Shown: piece by piece, positions 15,376 to 23,151 of the stretch | Position numbering within the stretch: the stretch's first letter is position 1 | How the letters are laid out: every line of letters begins with the position of its first letter | Assembly (NCBI GenBank): GCA_027452045.1 | Contig: DAIDHH010000094.1 | Coordinates: forward strand, 1 to 32,299 | Direction: 5' to 3' | Source: Gammaproteobacteria bacterium | GTDB taxonomy: Bacteria; Pseudomonadota; Gammaproteobacteria; Steroidobacterales; Steroidobacteraceae | Length of the DNA: 32,299 bases | Notes under the pieces: model-generated | What the model was told of the DNA's origin: nothing | What the model saw: the letters and a program-made list of their open reading frames with translations, nothing else | Database searches by the model: none | Program-made: the position numbers and the translations under genes

Positions 15376-17355
15376 TCAGAACCCGCGCCGCTCGCCTCGC
15401 GTCCTGTCATCGCGCTCACCGCAGGAGTGAGGCACGCTGTAGTGGCTGAGCGACTGCGCCTTCATCGACAGCGGCGTCTGATCGGGCACCCGCACGGGAC
15501 CGATGGACGCGTCCGCCTTTTCCGTCTGCGTGGGGCGGGAAGATTCCGCGGCAGCCGCTTGTCCGCCGAGACGCAGACGCTCCTCGAGCGCGGCGAGCTC
15601 GACCGGAGGATGCGTCTCCTCCGGAGTGAGGAGCAACTTCTTCCGGCGCATCCATCGTCCAAGCTCGACGCGGCTCGTCAACATCGTCAGGGGCACCGAG
15701 AGCACCATGCCCGCGAGCACCGGCAGAAGCCACCAGATGTAGCGCGGTGCCAGCTCTAGAATGAGTGCGCCCCAGGCGGTGCCGATGAGCACATGCCACT
15801 TGTGGCGTCGGAGCGCCTCGCGCCAGCTGACGCCGCGGTCGCTTCGCTCCTGGGCGTGCCAGGAAACGGGCTTGCCGCTGAGGATGCTGATGACGAACGT
15901 GGTATGGAACAGCATCATCGCGGGCGCCATCAGGATGCTGAAGAGCTGCTCCACCACGAGGCTCACGGTGAGCCGCCACGCGCCACCGAAGCCGGCGCGA
16001 AGCCTGCGATCCCGAAGCGCGACCAGCGCGGCGAGCACCTTCGGCAGCAGCAGCACCACCGCGGTGAGCGACAACAGCGCCGCGATTTCCCCGTCGCGAT
16101 ATTTCGGCCAGTTGGGAAAGAGCGAGTGGCTCCCGGGCACGAAGTACTGATGGCCATGCAGCGCCTGGAGTATCACCACGCTCGAGCTCAGCATCAACAC
16201 GAGCAGCCAAAGAGGCGAGGTTACGTAGGAGAGGACGCCCGTCACGAGGTGTACCCGGCTCAGCCAATGCAGGCCGCGTGCCCGAAGGAGGCCAAGGTGC
16301 TGCAGGTTGCCCTGCGCCCAGCGGCGATCCCGCGCCGCGTAGTCGATGACGTTCGAGGGCACTTCCTCCCAGCTGCCGGAATCGGTGGGCAGCAGCCACA
16401 CCTCGTAGCCGGCCCGGCGCATGAACGCCGCTTCGACGAAATCGTGGCTGAGGATCTCCCCGCCGAGCGGCGGGTGGCCCGGCAGGCGTGGCAGATCGCA
16501 GTGGGCGGCGAAAGCCTTGAGCCGGATGATGGCGTTGTGTCCCCAGTAATTGCCCTCCCCGAGCTGCCAGTACGTAAGACCGCTCGCGAGCATCGGGCTG
16601 CTCAAGCGCGTGGCGAACTGGATCAGGCGGGCAAACAGGGTGTCCCGGCCCGCGGGCAGGGGCAATGCCTGGACGATGCCCACCTGGGGATGCGCATCCA
16701 TCAGCCGCGCGAGCTGCACGAAGGCGGTGCCGGACATGATGCTGTCGGCGTCGAGGACGATTGCGTATTCGTACGCACCGCCCCAGCGGCGCACGAAGTC
16801 GGCGATATTGCCGGCCTTGCGGCCGACGTTCTCGACGCGCCGGCGATAGAAGATGCGACCCTGCGCGCCGTGGCGGGACACGAGGTCCGCCCACGCGAGT
16901 TCCTCCGCGGCGGCGATCCGCGGGTCGCGGGTGTCGGAGAGGATGAAAAGATCGAAAGAGGCCTGTTCGGCAAGCCGCGCGACCGAGCTCCAGATGACAT
17001 CGAGCCCCGCCGCAACCCGCGTGGTGTCTTCATTGTAGATGGGCATGATGAGGGCGGTGCGGCTCGAGAGCGCTCCCTCGGCCGGCCCCGCATCGAGCAT
17101 GGCGGGATCCCCGCCGCGCACGCGCACCACGAATCCCACCACCGCGCTCCAGAAGGAGCTCGAGATCCACACGAACAGCACGAAGAAAAGGCTGAGCCCC
17201 GCCCAGTCGAGCCTGTTGAGGCCGTTGGCCTGCAGGATGTCCCACATCATCGCGGTGGCCGCGGCCGCGGTGAGCAGGGTCAGGCTGAAAAAGAGCGTAC
17301 GGCGCCGGTGCGCCTTGCGGCGCAGCAGATCCGCTTCGGCCGCCGACCTCACCAT
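15376..17355 (-). CDS. opgH: Glucans biosynthesis glucosyltransferase H
   Basis: OpgH is the inner-membrane processive family-2 glucosyltransferase that polymerises UDP-glucose into the beta-glucan backbone and exports it to the periplasm. The 659-residue protein has two N-terminal membrane helices (about residues 20-40 and 50-75). A cytoplasmic catalytic domain follows with IYNED, LDADSIM (the DxD), HDFVEAAFMRRAGYEVWLLP (the acceptor-site aspartate) and RDRRWAQGNLQH (the Q/RxxRW-type motif). Several further membrane helices follow (SPLWLLVLMLSSSVVILQAL, LLSLTAVVLLLPKVLAALVA and others) before a polar tail. It is much shorter than the 847-residue E. coli protein because the long cytoplasmic N-terminal extension is missing. 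Its ATG overlaps the opgG stop by 7 nt (ATGGTGA), so translation is coupled. Confidence 0.95.
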   Translation of the reverse strand: MVRSAAEADLLRRKAHRRRTLFFSLTLLTAAAATAMMWDILQANGLNRLDWAGLSLFFVLFVWISSSFWSAVVGFVVRVRGGDPAMLDAGPAEGALSSRTALIMPIYNEDTTRVAAGLDVIWSSVARLAEQASFDLFILSDTRDPRIAAAEELAWADLVSRHGAQGRIFYRRRVENVGRKAGNIADFVRRWGGAYEYAIVLDADSIMSGTAFVQLARLMDAHPQVGIVQALPLPAGRDTLFARLIQFATRLSSPMLASGLTYWQLGEGNYWGHNAIIRLKAFAAHCDLPRLPGHPPLGGEILSHDFVEAAFMRRAGYEVWLLPTDSGSWEEVPSNVIDYAARDRRWAQGNLQHLGLLRARGLHWLSRVHLVTGVLSYVTSPLWLLVLMLSSSVVILQALHGHQYFVPGSHSLFPNWPKYRDGEIAALLSLTAVVLLLPKVLAALVALRDRRLRAGFGGAWRLTVSLVVEQLFSILMAPAMMLFHTTFVISILSGKPVSWHAQERSDRGVSWREALRRHKWHVLIGTAWGALILELAPRYIWWLLPVLAGMVLSVPLTMLTSRVELGRWMRRKKLLLTPEETHPPVELAALEERLRLGGQAAAAESSRPTQTEKADASIGPVRVPDQTPLSMKAQSLSHYSVPHSCGERDDRTRGERRGF

Positions 17356-18986
17356 TGGTCGGTCCAGGTTTCAGTCAGCGCCGAATCGTAGAGCTCGAGA
17401 TAACAGCGCAGGTCCACCGGCTCACCGCCGGTCGGCTTCACATCGAACGCGACCCTCCAATGGCCGTTCTCGGGCAGTCTCTGCACGGAGACCCGAGAGA
17501 TGGCGGCACCGCGCGCGGAGATCTCCGGACGCAGCGGCTGGCTGGCCGCGAGGCCATTGAGGTCGCCCCCGGAGAAGTCGATGAGGACGCGCCGCATTCC
17601 CGATACCGCGTGGCCGGCGCGCATGACCGGACCGAAGCGGGTGGCCACGGCCCGTCCCCCGGGCGGCCAGCGCGTGTTCGAGCTCAGGTAGGAGGAGAGC
17701 ACGTAGGAGAAGGAGATCGGCCGGCGTGGCTCGACCGGCGCACTCGGCACCCAGTACGCATCGATGTTGTAATTGACGGCGGCCGTGCTCGGAATCTCCA
17801 CGAGCTCGACGCCCCCGCGGCCCCAATTGCCGAGCGGCTGAACCCAGTAGCTCGGCCGCCGCTCGTATTGGGCGGCCGGGTCCTCGTAGTCGGCGAAATC
17901 GCGGTCGCGCTGGATGAGACCAAAGCCGCGCGGATTGTCGTCCATGAAGCGGTTCACCTCGAGCCGCTTCGGATTCTGCAGCGGCCGCCACAGCCACTCG
18001 CCGGCCCCGGTCTGCATCATGAGGCCGTCGCTGTCGTGGACCTGCGGGCGCCAGTCATCGAAACGCTGCCGTGCCGCGTTGCGCCCGTAGAGGTACATCG
18101 AGGTGAGCGGCGCGATGCCGAGCTTGGCGATGCGGGCGCGCGGGTAGAGCGTCGCGCTCACCGTCACCTGAGTGACCGCGCCGGGACGCACATCGAACTG
18201 GTAGGCGCCCGTCACGCTCGGGCTGTCGAGCAGCGCGTAGATGGTCATGGATTGCGCGCGAGGGGCCGGGGGCACCAGCCAGAAATCGGTGAAATACGGG
18301 AATTCCTCGCCTTCGACCGAGGCGCTGTCGATGGCGAGGCCCCGAGAGGTGACTCCATACACCTGGTTGCGGCCGAGTACGCGGAAATAGGACGCACCGA
18401 GAAAGGCGAGCACCGTGTCCTCGCGCGTGGGCACGTTGAGCGGATAATGTATGGAGAAGCCCGCGAACCCGAGATACCACGGCAGCCGCATCCTCGGCAC
18501 CTGGCGGCCAAAGGTGAACATGGATGGGCTGTAGCGCACCTCGCGCACACCCGCGGGCAGTACCTCGTAGATTCTGACCTGGCGCGTGAAGGCGAAGCCG
18601 CGGTGGTAGAACTGCACGTTGAACATCGACTGACCCCGCCACAGGGCAGCGTCGGGTCTGAAGCGGATCTGCTGATACTGCGAGTAGCTCAGCCGCGCCA
18701 GCGCCGGGGGAATCGCCGTCGAGCGGACCCGGTAGGGGCTCAGCGCGCGCTGCCACGCGATGCGCTTGACGGTGTCGAAGCTGAACGCCGGGACGGGCGG
18801 CGCCCGATGCGCCACGTGGCGCACCACCGGGCGGGCGGGATGCGCCCGGCGGGCTCGATGATGGGCTGCGGCCCGTGCGGGGGGCGGCTGCCGTTTCTGC
18901 TGATTGACCGCGGGCCATGCGGCCGGGGTGGTCAGGAACAGGAGAGCGAAGAAGGACGCCAGATGTATTCGATGAGCGGGTAACAC
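17349..18986 (-). CDS. opgG: Periplasmic glucan biosynthesis protein G
   Basis: OpgG is the periplasmic partner of OpgH, needed for branching or release of osmoregulated periplasmic glucans. The 545-residue product starts at GTG 18986, with GGGAAG 4 nt upstream. It has a Sec-type signal (HLASFFALLFLTTPAAWPA, cleavage expected near residue 26). An unusual basic linker at residues 31-61 is rich in Arg, His, Pro and Ala, before the conserved core. Core motifs are FSFDTVKRIAWQRALSPYR, MDDNPRGFGLIQRDRDFADYED, RRPSYWVQPLGNWGRGGVEL and a C-terminal domain ending ALTETWTDQW. It heads the operon opgG-opgH-opgD and shares many blocks with OpgD downstream, so the two are paralogues. The frame remains open to 19085, but no signal peptide would result from earlier starts. 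Confidence 0.92.
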   Translation of the reverse strand: MLPAHRIHLASFFALLFLTTPAAWPAVNQQKRQPPPARAAAHHRARRAHPARPVVRHVAHRAPPVPAFSFDTVKRIAWQRALSPYRVRSTAIPPALARLSYSQYQQIRFRPDAALWRGQSMFNVQFYHRGFAFTRQVRIYEVLPAGVREVRYSPSMFTFGRQVPRMRLPWYLGFAGFSIHYPLNVPTREDTVLAFLGASYFRVLGRNQVYGVTSRGLAIDSASVEGEEFPYFTDFWLVPPAPRAQSMTIYALLDSPSVTGAYQFDVRPGAVTQVTVSATLYPRARIAKLGIAPLTSMYLYGRNAARQRFDDWRPQVHDSDGLMMQTGAGEWLWRPLQNPKRLEVNRFMDDNPRGFGLIQRDRDFADYEDPAAQYERRPSYWVQPLGNWGRGGVELVEIPSTAAVNYNIDAYWVPSAPVEPRRPISFSYVLSSYLSSNTRWPPGGRAVATRFGPVMRAGHAVSGMRRVLIDFSGGDLNGLAASQPLRPEISARGAAISRVSVQRLPENGHWRVAFDVKPTGGEPVDLRCYLELYDSALTETWTDQW

Positions 18987-19030
18987 CAATCTTCCCGTGG
19001 TCCGACAACGATGCCGCTGTGTGAGTTGTG

Positions 19031-19061
19031 GACATTGTCTGCGGCAATAACCGACACTGTC
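19031..19061. promoter_or_regulatory. Paired palindromic operator candidate, GACANTGTC
   Basis: GACATTGTC (19031-19039) and GACACTGTC (19053-19061) are identical palindromes apart from the central base. Their centres are 22 bp apart, about two helical turns, and they lie 45-75 bp upstream of the opgG start. The arrangement suits a dimeric regulator binding side by side. The regulator is not identified. Confidence 0.4.
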
Positions 19062-19302
19062 GCCGTCCGCCGACAGTCTGATCACTCAATCGTGCGCGAT
19101 TCCCGGCCGATCCGTAGGTTAACGCATTTGCCGAGCTGGAAAAATACTCGGGCTGAAGCTGTTACCGCGGGCGGGTGTGTGAGCGTGATCAGCCCCAAGC
19201 GCCGATGAGGCGCTCGATTCGGGCCATCCTGCCCGATGCGAGCGGGACGGCGATGGAGGCGCATTGAGAAGGCTGTCTGATCTGCGACGCTGCGGGTCGG
19301 CC

Positions 19303-19335
19303 GTCCCCGCCCCGGCATTGCAGCCGGGGCGGGAC
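19303..19335 (-). terminator. GC-rich hairpin after ssrA
   Basis: GTCCCGCCCCGGC and GCCGGGGCGGGGAC on the minus strand form an 11-bp perfect stem plus two more pairs across a single bulged base, with a 6-nt loop. The hairpin begins 6 nt beyond the mature 3' CCA of tmRNA, the normal position for its terminator. No T-run follows, so it may instead act as a processing or stability element. Confidence 0.55.
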
Positions 19336-19340
19336 CTCAT

Positions 19341-19693
19341 TGGTGGAGGCGGGGGGAATCGAACCCCCGTCCGCAAGCACTAGACTTCAGGCTCTACGTA
19401 CGTAGCCCGCTCTTTGGTTCTCGCGCCGCGCTACCCGAGGGGCAGGGAAGACGAAGCGCCAGCGGACGGTGACTCTTAACGATCCGGCCCGTCGCACGCC
19501 GGATCGCGAGCCTGTGAACGCGTCCCCCGAGTCGACCGCACAGGCACGGACCGGTCGGAGGTCAGCCGCGATTAGGCGGCGAGAGCGAAGTTGTCGTCGT
19601 TGGCAACTATGGTTTTGCAGCGAGATTTACGAGGGCACTGCGCCTCGGTACGCCCCTGAAGGTTCGCAACCCGCGTCGAAACCGGTCGCCCCC
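19341..19693 (-). ncRNA. ssrA: tmRNA (ssrA), tag peptide (A)ANDDNFALAA
   Basis: Transfer-messenger RNA rescues stalled ribosomes and adds a degradation tag, working with SmpB. On the minus strand the 5' end GGGGGCG pairs with CGCCTCC near the 3' end to form the acceptor stem. The 3' end reads GTTCGATTCCCCCCGCCTCCACCA, an encoded CCA after a T-arm. The 5' portion has the conserved GGTTTCGACG block. The tag frame runs from 19604 to the TAA ending at 19572 and reads ANDDNFALAA, preceded by the conserved CATAGTTGCC resume region. Length is 353 nt (E. coli 363). The one-piece organisation is complete. The partner gene smpB lies about 1.1 kb away on the same strand. Confidence 0.97.
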
Positions 19694-19707
19694 GGGGAAA
19701 CGCCCAT

Positions 19708-19713
19708 AGCATA
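19708..19713 (-). promoter_or_regulatory. -10-like hexamer for ssrA
   Basis: TATGCT on the minus strand lies 14 nt before the mature 5' end of tmRNA, leaving a short leader for RNase P to remove. No good -35 hexamer is seen at the normal distance, so the assignment is tentative. Confidence 0.3.
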
Positions 19714-19902
19714 CCGCAGACGACCCCGAAGCGCTCGGATTCACGTGCCCGCCGCCCTGCCCGAGCTTGCGTGGGCCGCCGGTCTCGCTGCGGATCGCCC
19801 TCGAGGGCAGGGACGCGCAAACCAACAGCGGAAGTGCCGGGCCCGAGGCCGCTCCGCCGCGCTGTCGCGCGCCAGCGTCCGCGTGACGCTGCCCGGAAAC
19901 GG

Positions 19903-19931
19903 TTCACTCGGCGGGCCGGTTTGTGTATGGT
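19903..19931 (+). promoter_or_regulatory. Promoter candidate for the DUF481 gene
   Basis: TTCACT (19903-19908) and TATGGT (19926-19931) are spaced by 17 bp. The predicted leader of about 55 nt includes a run of eight T (19938-19945), unusual in this GC-rich sequence, and a 6-bp hairpin GGTCCG/CGGACC (about 19951-19969). A strong GGGGAGGG Shine-Dalgarno follows. Confidence 0.35.
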
Positions 19932-19992
19932 GCATTCTTTTTTTTCGCAAGGTCCGGATGGCGCGGACCGATGCCCCGGGGAGGGTCGATCG

Positions 19993-20817
19993 ATGAGGAA
20001 AAGGACCGTCGCGCTGCTCAGTGCCGCTCTGGCCATGCCCGGCCCCGTCTGGGCCGCATCTCAGTGGGCCACTCATGGAGAGATCGGCCTGGTGGCGGCC
20101 CGCGCCGCCACCACCAGCGAAAGCGGCGACATCAAGCTCGATGCCGCGCACGTACTAGGACGATGGACCTACAGCGGTGGGCTCGCCGCGCTCTACGCGA
20201 GCTCGAATCACGTGACCACCCAGCAGGATGTCAATGCGCACCTGCAGGCCGACCTGGCGTTGAGCAAGCATACGTTCTGGTTCGGCACCGGGCGCTGGGA
20301 CCGCAGCCTCTTCGACGGCTTCGCGTATCAGGAGAGCGTCGCGAGCGGTCTCGGTCGGTTTCTGGCGATGACCCATGCGACCACTCTCTCCGTCGAGCTC
20401 GGCGCGGGTTTCCGGCGCGAGCGCCCGGAGCTGCTGACCACGAACGCGCTCGGCGCCGTCATATCCCGGGCGCGCCAGCCGGTCGTCGATGACGCGGTGG
20501 TTCACGCGGGGGCACAATACCAGCACTCGATCAACGCCTCGACCCACGTGCTCGACACGCTGCTCGTGGAATCGGGGTCGAGCGATACCATGACGACGAA
20601 CAACCTGTCGCTGCAGGTCAAGATGGCAAAGACGCTGTCGCTTGCCGTCGGCCTGCAGCTGACGAACAACACCAATCCGCCGCCCGGGAGCGTCCGGCAC
20701 ACCGATACGGTGATGACGGTCAATCTGGTCTACGCGTTCAAGAATTCGAAGCTGACGCCGTCTCCCGGATCGGGCAACTCGTTCAGCGACCTCATCGGCA
20801 GCTTGAACATGCCGTAA
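19993..20817 (+). CDS. DUF481 outer-membrane protein
   Basis: A 274-residue exported protein of the DUF481 (YdiY-like) type. It opens with a Sec signal, MRKRTVALLSAALAMPGPVWA, with a likely cut after AWA near residue 22. The rest alternates short beta-strand-like segments (GEIGLVAARAATTSES, GRWTYSGGLAALYASSNH and similar). It ends with NLVYAFKNSK, whose aromatic-rich close is typical of outer-membrane beta-barrels, followed by a soluble tail of about 25 residues. DUF481 members are described as salt-inducible outer-membrane proteins; no transport substrate is known. The ATG at 19993 has GGGGAGGG about 8 nt upstream and places the signal peptide at the N-terminus. The gene lies between ssrA and smpB on the opposite strand and ends 13 bp from the smpB stop. 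Confidence 0.75.
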   Translation: MRKRTVALLSAALAMPGPVWAASQWATHGEIGLVAARAATTSESGDIKLDAAHVLGRWTYSGGLAALYASSNHVTTQQDVNAHLQADLALSKHTFWFGTGRWDRSLFDGFAYQESVASGLGRFLAMTHATTLSVELGAGFRRERPELLTTNALGAVISRARQPVVDDAVVHAGAQYQHSINASTHVLDTLLVESGSSDTMTTNNLSLQVKMAKTLSLAVGLQLTNNTNPPPGSVRHTDTVMTVNLVYAFKNSKLTPSPGSGNSFSDLIGSLNMP

Positions 20818-20830
20818 GGCGAGCGATGAC

Positions 20831-21301
20831 CTACCCCCGCCTGAGCAGGCGCGCCTTGTCGCGCTGCCAGTCGCGATCCTTTTCCACGGCGCGCTTGTCG
20901 TGCTGCTTCTTGCCCTTGGCGAGGCCGATCTGCAGCTTCGCGCGCCCGTTCTTCCAGTACAGCTCGAGCGGCACCAGCGTGTAGCCCTTGCGCTCGACCG
21001 CCCCGATCAGCCCGTTGAGCTCGCTGTGATGCAGCAGAAGCTTGCGCGTGCGCACCGGGTCGGCGATCACGTGACTCGAGGTCGAGGCCAGGGGCGAAAA
21101 ATGCGCTCCGAAGAGAAAGGCCTCACCGTCTCGCAGATAGACATAAGCCTCCTTGAGCTGTGTGCGGCCGGCGCGCATGGCCTTGACCTCCCAGCCCCTG
21201 AGGACGAGACCCGCCTCGTAGCGCTGCTCGATGAAGTACTCGAAGCGCGCCTTGCGGTTCTCGGCGATCAGCCGCGGTGGGGAATCGGACTTGGGAGACA
21301 T
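20831..21301 (-). CDS. smpB: SsrA-binding protein SmpB
   Basis: SmpB binds the tRNA-like part of tmRNA and delivers it to stalled ribosomes. Its C-terminal tail senses an empty mRNA channel. The 156-residue protein has the standard OB-fold segments: [88 protein letters not shown]. It ends with a basic tail [15 protein letters not shown] that forms the decoding-centre helix. The start ATG at 21301 has GGAAA just upstream and a good -10 element about 29 nt away. It sits about 1.1 kb from ssrA on the same strand and diverges from ratA, as in E. coli where smpB and ratA adjoin. Confidence 0.97.
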   Translation of the reverse strand: MSPKSDSPPRLIAENRKARFEYFIEQRYEAGLVLRGWEVKAMRAGRTQLKEAYVYLRDGEAFLFGAHFSPLASTSSHVIADPVRTRKLLLHHSELNGLIGAVERKGYTLVPLELYWKNGRAKLQIGLAKGKKQHDKRAVEKDRDWQRDKARLLRRG

Positions 21302-21329
21302 TTTCCGTCATGAGAGGCGGGGGCCGTCC

Positions 21330-21335
21330 ATTGTA
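21330..21335 (-). promoter_or_regulatory. Extended -10 promoter of smpB
   Basis: TGCTACAAT on the minus strand is a near-consensus extended -10 element. The predicted start at about 21323 gives a leader of about 22 nt to the smpB ATG at 21301. No -35 match is visible. Confidence 0.5.
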
Positions 21336-21399
21336 GCAGCCGGCGCCGTACATTCCGGTGCTTGTCGGCGATGCGCCGATCCTGGGAGAATGCCCGCCC

Positions 21400-21849
21400 A
21401 TGCGAGAGGTCAAGCGCTCGGCGCTCGTTGCTTTGCCGCCGAGCCGCCTGTTCACGCTCATCAACGATATCGAGAGCTACCCGCAGTTCCTGCCGTGGTG
21501 TTCCCATGCGCGGGTGGTGTCTCGCACCGAGCGCGAGATCGTGGCGACGATCGGCGTGCACCGCGGGCCGCTGCGCGGGGAGTTCACCACGCGCAACCTC
21601 CTCGAGCCGGATCGCAAGGTGACGATGCGGCTCGTCAGCGGTCCTTTCTCAACTCTCGAGGGCGAATGGCGCATCTCCCCCGCCGGGGAGGGGTCGCTGG
21701 TCGAGCTGGCGCTGCGCTTCCAGTTCAAGCACTCCCTGTCGGCCATGCTGTTCGAGCACAAGTTCGCCGATACGATCGGCTCGCTGGTCGATGCATTCGT
21801 CGCGCGCAGCCGCGCGATGCAGTCCGCCGAGCGCCTGGCGAGTCTTTGA
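21400..21849 (+). CDS. ratA: RatA/Coq10-type START-domain protein
   Basis: A 149-residue START-like (SRPBCC) protein. The family includes mitochondrial Coq10, a ubiquinone-binding chaperone, and E. coli RatA, reported to block 70S ribosome assembly; the quinone role may be the ancestral one. Family features are the opening SALVALPPSRLFTLINDIESYPQFLPWCSHARVV and the middle block with FTTRNLLEPDRKVTMRLVSGPF. The closing helix LSAMLFEHKFADTIGSLVDAFVARS is also typical. The ATG at 21400 gives the family N-terminus; the frame is open to 21358. TTGTCG (21362-21367) and GAGAAT (21386-21391), 18 bp apart, are a possible promoter ending 8 nt before the ATG; GGGAG in the same bases could instead be a distant Shine-Dalgarno. 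The 3' end overlaps rnfH by 4 nt. Confidence 0.9.
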   Translation: MREVKRSALVALPPSRLFTLINDIESYPQFLPWCSHARVVSRTEREIVATIGVHRGPLRGEFTTRNLLEPDRKVTMRLVSGPFSTLEGEWRISPAGEGSLVELALRFQFKHSLSAMLFEHKFADTIGSLVDAFVARSRAMQSAERLASL

Positions 21850-22142
21850 GCGGGCCGCCGGGTAAGCGCTGCCTCGTGATCTACGCCACCGCCGGGCGCC
21901 AGCTCCAGTGGACATTGGAGCTGCCCGCCGAGGCGAGCATCGGCGATGCGATCGAGGCGGCGCGACATCTGGCGCCGCACGAGGACATCCCGTGGGAGAG
22001 CGCGCCGGTGGGGATCTTCGGTGAGTTGCGCAGCCGCGCCCACATCCCCGCCGAGGGAGACCGGATCGAGCTGTACCGTGCGCTGCCTCAGGACCCGAAG
22101 GCGAAACGCCGGGCACGCCTCAAGGGCGCACGCCGCAGGTGA
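21846..22142 (+). CDS. rnfH: RnfH/RatB family ubiquitin-like-fold protein
   Basis: A 98-residue RnfH/RatB (UPF0125) protein with a predicted beta-grasp fold; the function is unknown although it is almost always next to ratA. Family features are CLVIYATAGRQLQWTLELP, DAIEAARHLAPHEDIPWESAPVGIFG, and a closing block with GDRIELYRALPQDPKAKRRARL. The TTG start at 21846 overlaps the ratA stop in the sequence TTGA, which supports translational coupling and gives the E. coli-like length (96). A GTG at 21876 directly before the first beta-strand is an alternative. The basic tail LKGARRR is typical. Confidence 0.87.
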   Translation: MSGPPGKRCLVIYATAGRQLQWTLELPAEASIGDAIEAARHLAPHEDIPWESAPVGIFGELRSRAHIPAEGDRIELYRALPQDPKAKRRARLKGARRR

Positions 22143-22172
22143 GCGGCGAGCGCGGCGGTGCACGCCTCATGC

Positions 22173-22196
22173 AGGGCGGGCCGGCTGCGCCGCCCT
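22173..22196. terminator. Short GC hairpin between convergent rnfH and bamE
   Basis: AGGGCGG (22173-22179) and CCGCCCT (22190-22196) are exact reverse complements around a 10-nt loop, in the 52-bp gap between two converging genes. The stem overlaps the bamE stop codon. It lacks a T-run on either strand, so it is a weak terminator candidate. Confidence 0.3.
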
Positions 22197-22584
22197 AAAT
22201 GGGAAACTTCTTGACCGAGGGCAGCAGGCCCGGGCCGATGGGACGGCCCTTGGGAATGTTGTGCAGGGTGAAGCGCTCGACCTTATCGCCCTGGAAATAC
22301 ACGGTCACCCGGCTCTCGATCGGCTCGTGGACGTAGCCGCGCTTGAAGTAGTAAACGTAGTCCCAGCGGCTGTGATCGAACAGGTCCTTGATCATGGGTG
22401 TGCCGAGCAGGTAACGCACCTGGGCGCGTGTCATGCCGACCTTCAATTGCCCCACATCGTGCCCATCGAGGTAGTTGCCCTGCTGAATGTCCATCCGGTA
22501 CACGCAGCCGGCGAGCAGCGTCGAGAGCGCGGCGAGGATCATGACGAGGCGCCGGGGCGCCGGATTCAGTCGAGCTGGTCGCAT
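22195..22584 (-). CDS. bamE: Outer membrane assembly lipoprotein BamE (SmpA/OmlA)
   Basis: BamE is a lipoprotein of the BAM complex that inserts beta-barrel proteins into the outer membrane. The 129-residue product has a lipoprotein signal with lipobox LAGC and the acylated cysteine at C27. The SmpA/OmlA domain follows: QQGNYLDGHDVGQLKVGMTRAQVRYLLGTPMI, then FDHSRWDYVYYFKRGY, then VTVYFQGDKVERFTL. The ATG at 22584 is preceded by GGAG with a short 4-nt spacer; an ATG at 22602 is possible but lacks a Shine-Dalgarno. It diverges from fur, the omlA-fur arrangement known from Xanthomonas and Pseudomonas. It lies near smpB and ratA as in enterics. Confidence 0.94.
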   Translation of the reverse strand: MRPARLNPAPRRLVMILAALSTLLAGCVYRMDIQQGNYLDGHDVGQLKVGMTRAQVRYLLGTPMIKDLFDHSRWDYVYYFKRGYVHEPIESRVTVYFQGDKVERFTLHNIPKGRPIGPGLLPSVKKFPI

Positions 22585-22693
22585 GGAGCTCCGATGGGCC
22601 ATAATGTGAACGACAAGTGGGGGCAGATCATACCCTCGATCGTGCCATCGCCGCCGCGTTTCTCGCGGGGCCTCATCCGGAGACGACGACGCC

Positions 22694-23128
22694 GTGGAAG
22701 GCAAGGACCTTCGCAAAGCAGGCCTGAAAGTCACTCTGCCTCGCCTCAAGATCCTCGAAATCCTGGCGGGCAGCGCCACGCGGCATCTGTCGGCGGAGGA
22801 CATCTACCGCAGCCTTCTCGAGTCGCACGAGGACATCGGCCTTGCGACGGTGTACCGGGTGCTCACCCAGTTCGAGGCCGCGGGCCTGGTCACCCGGCAT
22901 CACTTCGAGTACGGCATGGCGGTCTTCGAGCTCAATCAAGGAACGCATCACGATCATATCGTGTGTCTTGACTGCGGCCGTGTCGAAGAGTTCGTCGATG
23001 CCGGAATAGAGGAGCGCCAGACCGCCGTGGCGCGCCAGCTAGGCTTCGAGATCCGCGACCACTCGCTCATCCTCTACGGCAGTTGCCGCCGGGTCGACTG
23101 TCCGCACCGGCGCAAGGCAGAGAAATGA
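22694..23128 (+). CDS. fur: Ferric uptake regulator Fur
   Basis: Fur is the iron-responsive repressor: Fe(II)-bound dimers bind Fur boxes and shut off iron uptake. The 144-residue protein starts at GTG 22694 (EGKDLRKAGLKVTLPRLKIL), the standard Fur opening. The winged helix includes LSAEDIYRSLLESHEDIGLATVYRVL. The metal-binding dimer domain contains THHDHIVCLDCGRVEEF with H85, H86, H88, C91 and C94, and a second pair C131 and C136 in CRRVDCPH. It diverges from bamE across 109 bp. No clear Fur box (GATAATGATAATCATTATC type) is seen there, so autoregulation is not supported by the sequence. Confidence 0.96.
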   Translation: MEGKDLRKAGLKVTLPRLKILEILAGSATRHLSAEDIYRSLLESHEDIGLATVYRVLTQFEAAGLVTRHHFEYGMAVFELNQGTHHDHIVCLDCGRVEEFVDAGIEERQTAVARQLGFEIRDHSLILYGSCRRVDCPHRRKAEK

Positions 23129-23151
23129 GCGCGACGCGCCCGCTGCCCGGC

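Larger units (their letters stand above)
18987..19340. promoter_or_regulatory. Intergenic region upstream of opgG and downstream of ssrA
   Basis: No gene is supported in these 354 bases; short frames on both strands have no family resemblance. The region must hold the opgGHD promoter, but no clean -35/-10 pair could be chosen on the minus strand. It contains two GACANTGTC palindromes (19031-19039 and 19053-19061) and a small hairpin AGCGCC/GGCGCT near 19198-19215. The ssrA terminator hairpin is at its right end. Confidence 0.5.

Noticed and set aside
15793-18983. Two long + strand frames (532 and 542 codons) opposite opgH and opgG
   Set aside because: They are mirror frames of the opg genes; the predicted proteins lack any family motif and the opposite strand encodes complete OpgH and OpgG.
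22585-22693. A Fur box between bamE and fur
   Set aside because: No stretch close to the GATAATGATAATCATTATC pattern or to three GATAAT hexamers was found in the interval.
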